This document shows, one piece after another, positions 58,081-64,000 of a stretch of DNA of 64,000 nucleotides. A model generated the notes under the pieces. The model saw only the letters and a program-made list of their open reading frames with translations, did no database searches and was not told where the DNA came from. A program made the translations under genes and the position numbers. Source of the DNA: Tolypothrix sp. NIES-4075. Its GTDB lineage: Bacteria > Cyanobacteriota > Cyanobacteriia > Cyanobacteriales > Nostocaceae. The stretch spans positions 558,001 through 622,000 of the forward strand of contig NZ_BDUC01000002.1 in NCBI RefSeq assembly GCF_002218085.1, in the 5' to 3' direction. Within the stretch, counting starts at the first letter, position 1, and each line of letters opens with the position of its first letter.

Positions 58081-58147
58081 AGTGTAAACCCACTAAAAGT
58101 TTTCCTTAAGACATCTTTAAACGGAGTTAACCAACAGTCAACATTCT

Positions 58148-58318
58148 TTTGGTAGTGGTTGGTTGTTGGTGGTTGGTTGTTGGTGATTGGTTGTTAGTGG
58201 TTATTCTACAACCATTACCGATTACCGATTACCAATTACCTATTCCCCATTCCCCATTCCCCATTCCCCATTCCCCATTCCCCATTCCCCATTCCCCATT
58301 CCCCATTCCCCATCCCCC
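58148..58318. repeat. Tandem repeats: gttggtggt units and eleven ccccatt heptamers
   Basis: At 58150-58205, about seven units of ttggttgttggtgg; at 58240-58317, about eleven almost perfect copies of the heptamer cattccc / ccccatt. This is the longest regular heptamer run in the window. It precedes the EbsA-like gene by 90 bp and follows the promoter side of the radical SAM gene. Confidence 0.8.
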
Positions 58319-58404
58319 CATAGTTATGAATAAGAATTTTTTGGGAACACTATTCAAAGCTACCTAAATCCCCGGTTGTCAACTAACTAGAGGAGTATTA
58401 AATT

Positions 58405-58779
58405 ATGTCTTTTGAGCAACTCCAGCCAGCGACTCAACAACAAGCAAGTGTGTACTTACCTTACGTTCAAGGCAGCAAACGCGATTTTTTGCGTTATGCC
58501 ATCGGTCTTTATCAAAAAGGCGTTTTAGAAGGAAAACGCAAAATAGAAGGCAGCGAACACGTTCCCTTTGTCGCTACTTGGAATATTGCCACGTTACCCT
58601 CAGACTTAACTCGTTGCCGATTGCAGTTTGATGGCGACGCTGAGTTAAGTTATGAACTGATGATGGCAAGTTTCGAGTTTATTAATTTTTTAATTGAACT
58701 GATGGAAAATTATAAACGCTATCGCCTGACTGATTTTTCACAAGCATTTTACCGCAAACTGCTGCGTGTAGAAGAATAA
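58405..58779 (+). CDS. EbsA-like protein, type IV pilus biogenesis
   Basis: A 124-residue protein beginning MSFEQLQPATQQQASVYLPY, then QGSKRDFLRYAIGLYQKGVL, VPFVATWNIATLPSDLTRCRL and FRKLLRVEE-like FYRKLLRVEE. To my recollection this matches the conserved cyanobacterial protein EbsA, which interacts with the type IV pilus assembly apparatus and Hfq. AGAGGAG at 58389-58395 gives a strong ribosome-binding site. It is soluble. No pilus gene is adjacent. The name relies on recalled sequence, so confidence is moderate. Confidence 0.6.
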   Translation: MSFEQLQPATQQQASVYLPYVQGSKRDFLRYAIGLYQKGVLEGKRKIEGSEHVPFVATWNIATLPSDLTRCRLQFDGDAELSYELMMASFEFINFLIELMENYKRYRLTDFSQAFYRKLLRVEE

Positions 58780-58985
58780 ACAAGGCAAAGCGCTTAAATA
58801 TAATTCAATAATTCTCAGTTTTAGCAACTTCGCCCAAAAAAGGTACGATTTTGAGCAATAAAGTATCCTTAAAATTTGGGCGATCGCTTCAGTCAACGAG
58901 TTTGGTAGCAACCTTGAACGCAAAGTTCGACCTAGAATTAGGATCTAGCTGGATTCTACTTTCTTTTGAAATAAGGAGTGCATGT

Positions 58986-60080
58986 GTGCCAAAATCTGCT
59001 AAGTATTTGCTCATTGGCTCAACTGAAAGTTACAGTGGCAAATCTGCTACAGTTTTAGGTTTGTCGCATCAGTTACAGCAAAAAGGACTAGATATTGCCT
59101 ACGGTAAACCGTTAGGTACAAGTTTGAGTGAATTTGAAGGAAGTGTAGTTGAGGAAGATGTGCAATTTATTGCCAACAGCCTCAATTTACCTTCAAACCG
59201 GATTGCACCGACAATGCTTGCTTTAGATGAAGTAGCTATACAAAAACGCTTGCGTGGAGAAGACAAAACTGATTATCGTGCCACTTTAGCACAGCAATAT
59301 TTACCAATTTTCGGCGGCGATTTGGTATTGTTGGAAGGTCCTGGCAATTTGTCAGAAGGTAATTTATTTGACTTGTCTTTGCTGCAAGTGGCTGATGTTG
59401 TTGATGCAGCTGTGTTGTTGGTATGTCGTTATAAATCGCTGCTTTCAGTTGAAGCACTGTTAGGAGCCAAACAGCGTGTAGGCGATCGCTTAATTGGTGT
59501 TGTCCTCAACGACATCCCCGGAACCCAAATCGAAGCAGTTAATACTCAGTTGCGTCCTTTTTTGGAACAACAAAATATTCCCGTACTGGGAATGTTGCCG
59601 AAAAATGACTTGCTACGCAGTGTTAGCGTTGGCGAACTAGTAAATCAGTTAAAAGCCGAAGTTCTCTGTGGTAGCGATCGCCTAGATTTAATGGTGGAAA
59701 GTTTAGCAATTGGGGCGATGAATGTCAACTCGGCGGTGAAGTATTTTCGCAAACGGCGAAATATGGCAGTAGTTACAGGAGGCGATCGCGTGGAAATTCA
59801 ACAAGCTGCTTTGGAAACTTCTACCCAATGTCTCATCCTTACCGGACAACTTCCGCCACCTTCTTTCATCCTCAATCGCGCTGAAGAACTAGAAATCCCC
59901 ATTTTGTCAGTTGATTTGGATACCCTCACCACTGTGGAAATTGTTGATCGCACTTTTGGTCAAGTGCGCGTCCACGAACCAATTAAAGTTCATTGCATTA
60001 GCCAATTGATGGCTGAACATTTCGACATTAACCGCTTGTTGTCTCAACTCGGCTTAAATCCAGCAGTGGCAATGCAGTAA
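58986..60080 (+). CDS. BioD-like phosphotransacetylase-family protein with DRTGG domain
   Basis: The GTG at 58986 is chosen because AAGGAG lies 8-13 bases before it; the frame opens upstream at 58851 without support. The 364-residue product has a BioD-like P-loop start (YLLIGSTESYSGKSATVLGL) in which the Walker A is degenerate, VLLEGPGN and AVLLVCRY segments, and a C-terminal DRTGG-like half (GGDRVEIQQAALETSTQCLIL). The family includes N-terminal parts of phosphate acetyltransferases; its activity here is unproven. It follows the EbsA-like gene by about 200 bp, as often in cyanobacteria. Confidence 0.8.
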   Translation: MPKSAKYLLIGSTESYSGKSATVLGLSHQLQQKGLDIAYGKPLGTSLSEFEGSVVEEDVQFIANSLNLPSNRIAPTMLALDEVAIQKRLRGEDKTDYRATLAQQYLPIFGGDLVLLEGPGNLSEGNLFDLSLLQVADVVDAAVLLVCRYKSLLSVEALLGAKQRVGDRLIGVVLNDIPGTQIEAVNTQLRPFLEQQNIPVLGMLPKNDLLRSVSVGELVNQLKAEVLCGSDRLDLMVESLAIGAMNVNSAVKYFRKRRNMAVVTGGDRVEIQQAALETSTQCLILTGQLPPPSFILNRAEELEIPILSVDLDTLTTVEIVDRTFGQVRVHEPIKVHCISQLMAEHFDINRLLSQLGLNPAVAMQ

Positions 60081-60159
60081 AAATACTGTAATTCGTCAGA
60101 TCGGAGTAAATGCAGTGAAGGTAAAATCCTCCTGAATGGCGTTATCTATGAAGTATTGA

Positions 60160-60185
60160 GGATGGTCTGGGAACCCAAACCATCC
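60160..60185 (+). terminator. Hairpin GGATGGT ... ACCATCC
   Basis: Stem GGATGGT (60160-60166) / ACCATCC (60179-60185) with an inner GGG/CCC pair around aa. It is about 80 bp downstream of the phosphotransacetylase-family stop. No long T-run follows, so it is a weak terminator or leader structure. Confidence 0.45.
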
Positions 60186-60298
60186 AGCTATTAAATTCAG
60201 CAAGCAAAAAATTGTATTAATGTTTCACCACAAGCCGATTCGTATCTACACTCTGTTTGGTAGAATATCTGGGTTGTTTAATCTGATTCTGTCCATCT

Positions 60299-60802
60299 TT
60301 GAGTCAGTCCATAGACCTTATTAACCTCGATACATTAGCCCAAGAACTGGCAACTATCCAGCAAACAGGTTCTAAACGAATCGCCTTGCTTGGTTCTCGC
60401 CACGTCCCAATTACGCATCAGAACCTAATTGAGATGATGACCTATGCCCTGGTTTTAACAGGGAATCGCATCATCACATCTGGTGCTACAGGTACAAATT
60501 CAGCTGCCATCCGGGGAGCAATGCGGGCTGATGCTAATTTATTAACGGTGATTCTACCCCAAAGCTTGGAACGCCAGCCCAATGAATCGCGACAGCAATT
60601 AGAACAGGTAATGCATCTGGTTGAAAATCCCAGTAACGATCATCTGTCTCTTGCTGAAGCTAGTTATCTGTGTAACAAGGAAATAGTTTCTCGTTGCCAA
60701 CAATTAATTTGTTTTGCTTTTCACGACAGTCGCACTTTGTTGCAAACTTGTGGTGAAGCAGAAGAACAAAGAAAAGTGGTGACATTGTTCTACTTTGATT
60801 AG
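60299..60802 (+). CDS. DprA/LOG-like Rossmann protein ('DNA recombination-mediator protein A' type)
   Basis: A 167-residue protein from TTG at 60299. RIALLGSRHVPITHQNLIEM, then GNRIITSGATGTNSAAIRGAM and LLTVILPQSLERQPNESRQQ show a Rossmann fold like that of DprA and lysine-decarboxylase-like (LOG) proteins. It is much shorter than DprA (about 370) and lacks its flanking domains, so a role in natural transformation is only possible. The terminal SRTLLQTCGEAEEQRKVVTLF is conserved in cyanobacterial homologues as I recall them. Cytosolic. Confidence 0.7.
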   Translation: MSQSIDLINLDTLAQELATIQQTGSKRIALLGSRHVPITHQNLIEMMTYALVLTGNRIITSGATGTNSAAIRGAMRADANLLTVILPQSLERQPNESRQQLEQVMHLVENPSNDHLSLAEASYLCNKEIVSRCQQLICFAFHDSRTLLQTCGEAEEQRKVVTLFYFD

Positions 60803-60905
60803 TCATTAGTTATTTGTACGAGTGTCGTTGGTATGTGTATTTTTGACCACTGACCAATGACTCTTGACTAATAACTCTTGACTCTTGACTCTTGACCAAT
60901 AACCA

Positions 60906-61301
60906 ATGACTATTTTTTTGTACTCGATCGCAGCCGCTGCGGTGCTAATTTATCTGCCGTTTTTGGTGGTAGGTTATGCTCGTATGCGTGTGGGATACGA
61001 TCAATCTGCTCCCCGCGCTATGTTTGACAAACTACCACCTTACGGACAAAGAGCTACTTGGGCACATCAAAATTCTTTTGAAGGATTTATGATTTTTGCT
61101 GCCGCAGCTTTGATGGCATACGTAACGAATGTGAATTCTCCTATCGCAGTAGTCGCAGCGATCGCCTTTGTTGCGGCTCGGTTGCTATACTCAATCTTTT
61201 ATATTTTGAATATACCCCTTTTGCGATCGCTCATGTTTGCTATTGGCTCCCTCAGTTGGGGTACTCTTTTCGCCCTCAGCATCATTCAAGTTAATGGGTA
61301 A
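60906..61301 (+). CDS. MAPEG-family membrane protein
   Basis: A 131-residue protein with four membrane helices. YDQSAPRAMFDKLPPYGQRA and ATWAHQNSFEGFMIFAAAAL carry the MAPEG family core (the NxxE motif as NSFEGF). MAPEG proteins include microsomal glutathione transferases and related eicosanoid enzymes. In cyanobacteria their substrates are unknown. The ATG at 60906 lacks a strong ribosome-binding site. A GST gene lies 670 bp away, but on the other strand. Confidence 0.88.
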   Translation: MTIFLYSIAAAAVLIYLPFLVVGYARMRVGYDQSAPRAMFDKLPPYGQRATWAHQNSFEGFMIFAAAALMAYVTNVNSPIAVVAAIAFVAARLLYSIFYILNIPLLRSLMFAIGSLSWGTLFALSIIQVNG

Positions 61302-61385
61302 TGGGTAATGGGGAAGAATTATTCCCAATTCCCAATCCCCAATTCCCAATTGCCAATTCCCAATTCCCAATCTAAAATCCAAAAT
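61296..61385. repeat. Heptameric repeats gggtaat / complementary cccaatt
   Basis: Two or three units of gggtaatg overlap the MAPEG stop codon (the TAA at 61299-61301 is inside a repeat unit). About eight units of ccaattccc follow. The yajQ start is 6-10 bases beyond. Confidence 0.7.
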
Positions 61386-61390
61386 GTTCT

Positions 61391-61882
61391 ATGGCTTCTA
61401 CCTATTCCTTTGATATTGTCAGCGATTTTGACAGACAAGAATTGGTCAACGCCGTCGATCAAGTTGTCCGAGATGTTAAAAGCCGTTACGATCTTAAAGA
61501 TTCTCAAACTACTGTCGAATTAGGCGAAGACAACATTACCATCGGCACCGACAGCGAGTTTACCTTAGAGTCTGTACACACCATCCTCCGCGAAAAAGCC
61601 GCCAAGCGCAGCCTGTCTCAAAAAATCTTTGATTTTGGCAAAGTTGAATCAGCCAGCGGAAACCGCGTCCGTCAAGAAATCAAACTGCAAAAAGGCATTA
61701 GCCAGGAAATTGCCAAGCAAATTTCTAAATTGATTCGTGACGAATTCAAAAAAGTACAAGCGTCAATTCAAGGTGACGCTGTACGAGTTAGCGCTAAAAA
61801 TAAAGATGACTTGCAAACTGTGATTCAGCGCTTGAAGCAAGAAGACTACCCGGTGGCTCTACAATTTACGAACTATCGGTAA
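61391..61882 (+). CDS. YajQ family cyclic-di-GMP-binding protein
   Basis: A 163-residue YajQ/DUF520 protein. The family opens STYSFDIVSDFDRQELVNAV and closes SAKNKDDLQTVIQRLKQEDY then PVALQFTNYR; the LSQKIFDFGKVESASGNRVRQ segment is also characteristic. Some members bind cyclic di-GMP and modulate transcription factors; nucleotide and nucleic-acid binding have been reported for others. The length is standard. Cytosolic. It ends just before a run of gggaatg repeats. Confidence 0.93.
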   Translation: MASTYSFDIVSDFDRQELVNAVDQVVRDVKSRYDLKDSQTTVELGEDNITIGTDSEFTLESVHTILREKAAKRSLSQKIFDFGKVESASGNRVRQEIKLQKGISQEIAKQISKLIRDEFKKVQASIQGDAVRVSAKNKDDLQTVIQRLKQEDYPVALQFTNYR

Positions 61883-62005
61883 TGGGGAATGGGTAATGGG
61901 AAATGGGTAATGGGGAGAATCAATAATTAACCACGCTCCCACGCTCCCACGCTACCACTAACAATGCTCCCACTATCCACGCTCCCACGCTCCCACGCTC
62001 CCACT
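61880..62005. repeat. Short tandem repeats cgctccca and gggtaat
   Basis: gggaatgggtaatgg units at 61884-61915, then eight or so units of cgctcccacgctccca at 61933-62004. The second run contains the stop codon and last residues of the GST gene. Confidence 0.75.
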
Positions 62006-62548
62006 CCCAATGCTTTTTTGAAATGCTGGACGTTGAGCTATCTGCTTAATGTAGTTCAATACAGCTGGGTAAGCGCTCAAATCTAATTTGAGCATCATGG
62101 GAATGTAACCGAGAACAGAACCCACTGCTACATCAGCAACGGTGAATTCGTTACCTAGTATGAAAGGTTGCTGCTCTAAAATTTGATTTAGGGGAGTCAT
62201 CAAGCGCGGCATTTCTCGCTCTCGATTAGTTTCGACAAAAATTCCTGTAGACAAGCTGGAATTAGCAAATAACACCCACTGAGCAATTTTGGCGCGTTCC
62301 TCAACTGAAGATGGCTTGCCATACTTTTCGGCAAGATACAGCAAAATTGCTCCTGATTCCCAAAGCTGCAAATCTCCGTCTACAATTGCCGGGACTTTCC
62401 CCATCGGATTAATTGCAAGAAATTCTGGCTTACGCTGTTCCCCAGACTTCAAATCAAGCTTGATAAATTCGTAGGGAACACTCAGTTCTTCTAGATACCA
62501 ATGAACAATTGATGCCCGACTGGGACTGCCACCATAAAGCTTCAACAT
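61973..62548 (-). CDS. Glutathione S-transferase family protein
   Basis: A 191-residue GST. The N-terminal thioredoxin-like domain has KLYGGSPSRASIVHWYLEEL (Ser as the likely glutathione-activating residue), NPMGKVPAIVDGDLQLWESG and AILLYLAEKY. The C-terminal helical domain follows (FTVADVAVGSVLGYIPMMLK). The last ten or so residues, GSGSVGAWERG, are encoded by tandem cgctccca repeats rather than GST sequence, so the natural C-terminus has been replaced or trimmed by repeat DNA. The length is slightly short of the usual 200-210. Its function is probably detoxification or thiol chemistry. Confidence 0.9.
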   Translation of the reverse strand: MLKLYGGSPSRASIVHWYLEELSVPYEFIKLDLKSGEQRKPEFLAINPMGKVPAIVDGDLQLWESGAILLYLAEKYGKPSSVEERAKIAQWVLFANSSLSTGIFVETNREREMPRLMTPLNQILEQQPFILGNEFTVADVAVGSVLGYIPMMLKLDLSAYPAVLNYIKQIAQRPAFQKSIGSGSVGAWERG

Positions 62549-62560
62549 AATTAAAACAAA

Positions 62561-63025
62561 TTAAAGAACTTTGTGCGTGTGGGAATGTTGTTTAACGTTA
62601 TCTTCCTTGTTAACAACTCGTTTAGCATTTAGTACCCGCTTGCGCTCGGTGGAATACTTGAACTCCGTATAAGTTGTACCTAGAGGAATCAGGGATTTTG
62701 CGGTTTCGCGACGTTTGTAAGTGCGAGCAGCTGCAAACGCTCTGGGCACAAATTCCTCGCCAAATTGAGCGTTGGCAGGAAAGCCATCTGGTAAATATTG
62801 CGTATCTTGGTCTAACACAGATGCCAAAGTTGTCCCACAAGCCAACTTATAGGAAGTGGGAATACCTTTAAAAATCGCTTCTAAAGCCGCAGAGGGAATA
62901 GGTTCTATAACTTCGACTTGATGAACTTCTCCATCTTCTTTGATGAAACACGTAGCCAAACCAATAACGATGTAATCATCACCGGCTAAATCGGGAGCGT
63001 TGGCGTAGGAAATTGCAGTTGTCAT
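62561..63025 (-). CDS. Conserved cyanobacterial protein of unknown function
   Basis: A 154-residue protein, MTTAISYANAPDLAGDDYIV at the start, with VHQVEVIEPIPSAALEAI, ARTYKRRETAKSLIPLGTTY and a His-rich end (NVKQHSHTHKVL). The sequence looks conserved among cyanobacteria, but I cannot name a family. It is soluble and basic near the C-terminus. It is 12 bp upstream of the GST start on the same strand, so the two are very probably cotranscribed. A role linked to the GST is possible but unproven. Confidence 0.65.
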   Translation of the reverse strand: MTTAISYANAPDLAGDDYIVIGLATCFIKEDGEVHQVEVIEPIPSAALEAIFKGIPTSYKLACGTTLASVLDQDTQYLPDGFPANAQFGEEFVPRAFAAARTYKRRETAKSLIPLGTTYTEFKYSTERKRVLNAKRVVNKEDNVKQHSHTHKVL

Positions 63026-63525
63026 AAGAAAATCTTCTCAAAACTTAAAAGTCTGATTTAGAAATTGGGTACCGGAAAAAAATTCTTACTTTTCAAAGCA
63101 AAAATTTCTTCATTGATGTGAACGATCGCAAATTTTCTGGGAATAATAAACCGTCAAGGTTTTTAGGTTCGCCTAAAGCCGTTGAAAAAGAAGGGTTCTT
63201 AAGTTCGATTCGGAGTTTTCACATTCCCCAGTACCCGCCAGTCCCACCGGAATGGCTTGTTGGCATTCTACCAAGTTGTCGCTCTTACTTGTTGACTAGT
63301 CTATTGGATTGAGAGATTACTGTTTCTGGAATTGGACTAGGGGATGACGTATCTATTATCAGGTTGAAGCATCAATTATTGGTATAGGGCGAACACTCCC
63401 ACTTGTTCTTGATACTTGTACCCCAGTACTCATAGACACCTTAACAAGTGACACAGGCACGAAACCACTCTTCACAAGAAAATTATAAGTTGATCTTACA
63501 GAGCAAGAGGCTCAGGCAGGAAAAT
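63026..63525. other. 500-bp intergenic region
   Basis: No credible gene. A 64-codon plus-strand ORF at 63118-63312 has random composition and no ribosome-binding site. The promoters of the divergent DUF/GST operon and of the TPR gene should lie here, but no clear boxes were identified. Confidence 0.45.
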
Positions 63526-64000
63526 ATGAATACAAACCCATTTTTAGCATCTGAGAGTGAGCAAAGTTACTTAAACCCAACTGTTTTACAAAACACATTA
63601 AATGCTCAACAGCATCAGGCTAACAGTAGCGGGGAATCTGCTAATAAAGACAGTTACTTACGCTCTTGTGCTTTGAGATTAGCCCAAATGGGAGATTACA
63701 CCGAAGCGATCGCCCTGTTAAGTCAACTAATCAACCGTCATCCCCACAATGCCATAGACTACAATAACCGGGGGCTGATTTATTTTCAAAGTGGTGAAAG
63801 ACAAAAAGCGTTCTGGGATTACAACAAAGCACTACACCTCAACCCCAAGTTAGCTAGCGCTTATAACAATCGCGCAAATTACTACGCAGCTTGTGGAGAA
63901 TTAACATCGGCGATCGCCGACTACGATCGGGCGATTGATTTGCACCCCAGCCATGTCCGGGCACAAATTAACCGAGGCATTACCTTACGGGATTTGGGAC
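63526..64000 (+). CDS. TPR-repeat protein (3' end outside window)
   Basis: An ATG at 63526, preceded by caggaaaat, opens a frame that stays open to the end of the window (158 codons). After a Gln/Asn-rich leader (MNTNPFLASESEQSYLNPTV) it has at least three TPR units: LRSCALRLAQMGDYTEAIAL, then YNNRGLIYFQSGERQKAFWD and YNNRANYYAACGELTSAIAD, with DRAIDLHP and INRGITLRDLG following. It is probably a soluble scaffold. Whether another domain follows cannot be told. Confidence 0.8.
   Translation, partial: MNTNPFLASESEQSYLNPTVLQNTLNAQQHQANSSGESANKDSYLRSCALRLAQMGDYTEAIALLSQLINRHPHNAIDYNNRGLIYFQSGERQKAFWDYNKALHLNPKLASAYNNRANYYAACGELTSAIADYDRAIDLHPSHVRAQINRGITLRDLG

Noticed and set aside
58148..58318. 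Tandem heptamers as a possible CRISPR array
   Set aside because: Units are 7 bp with no spacers and no cas genes; they match the short tandem repeats common in filamentous cyanobacteria.
63118..63312. 64-codon plus-strand ORF upstream of the TPR gene
   Set aside because: No ribosome-binding site, random composition, and no similarity to any family I recognise.

Overview
The window is chromosomal DNA from a filamentous, most likely heterocyst-forming (Nostocales-type) cyanobacterium. The evidence is dense HIP1 octamers (GCGATCGC), many heptameric short tandem repeats between genes, and typical cyanobacterial genes: the fused panC/cmk, a PAP/fibrillin protein, an EbsA-like protein, multi-PAS/GAF hybrid kinases and TPR-CHAT proteins. 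I saw no rRNA, tRNA, CRISPR array or prophage. Coding density is moderate, and the intergenic spaces are rich in palindromes and minisatellites.

Layout. 1-5.7 kb: the 3' end of a TamB-like gene, a decayed AraC regulator, an orphan sugar ABC permease, a DUF3891 protein, an atypical alpha/beta hydrolase and an NrdG-like activase. 5.9-10 kb: a MerR remnant behind an intact MerR-type operator, gatB with a possible leader ORF, a three-copy array that looks like a small RNA gene family, and argJ. 10-14 kb: an accessory patch with Rpn-like fragments, a HEPN-like ORF, a P-loop kinase cut short by a small repeat, and a Uma2 gene interrupted by a complete 1774-bp ISKra4-type insertion sequence with an 8-bp target duplication. 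14-26.8 kb: PHP phosphoesterase, purM, a LysR/SDR pair truncated on both sides of a 135-bp palindromic element, sodB, panC/cmk, rlpA, glsA and an MHYT histidine kinase. 27-37 kb: three acyltransferases (one left-handed beta-helix, two tandem OafA-like), then NupC, an ATZ/TRZ amidohydrolase, an isochorismatase-like hydrolase and a cupin. 37-48.8 kb: a 2150-residue hybrid kinase, an S41 protease, nudC, a fibrillin-like gene, a glycosylase coupled to a DUF3574 gene, and an orphan. 48.8-53.4 kb: a TPR-CHAT protease-like protein preceded by a short paralogue of its N-terminal domain. 53.7-64 kb: dnaX, a translationally overlapping radical SAM/GT2 pair, an EbsA-like gene, a BioD-like phosphotransacetylase-family protein, a DprA/LOG-like protein, MAPEG, YajQ, GST, a conserved cyanobacterial gene and the start of a TPR protein.

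How the genes work together. Housekeeping genes (gatB, argJ, purM, panC/cmk, dnaX, nudC, sodB) are scattered singly, as is usual in these genomes. Plausible functional groups are the acyltransferase group (surface polysaccharide modification), NupC with the amidohydrolase, cysteine hydrolase and cupin (uptake and breakdown of a nucleoside or nitrogen heterocycle), the radical SAM/GT2 pair, and the CHAT pair. The strongest general theme is remodelling of genes by small repeats. Repeats truncate a kinase gene, separate the LysR and SDR remnants, supply the C-terminus of a GST, and sit in frame inside dnaX, the CHAT partner and the ATPase domain of the hybrid kinase. The best candidates for something undescribed are the small-RNA array at 8.0-8.5 kb, the CHAT pair at 48.8-53.4 kb, and the insertion sequence with its passenger gene and third internal copy of the subterminal repeat.
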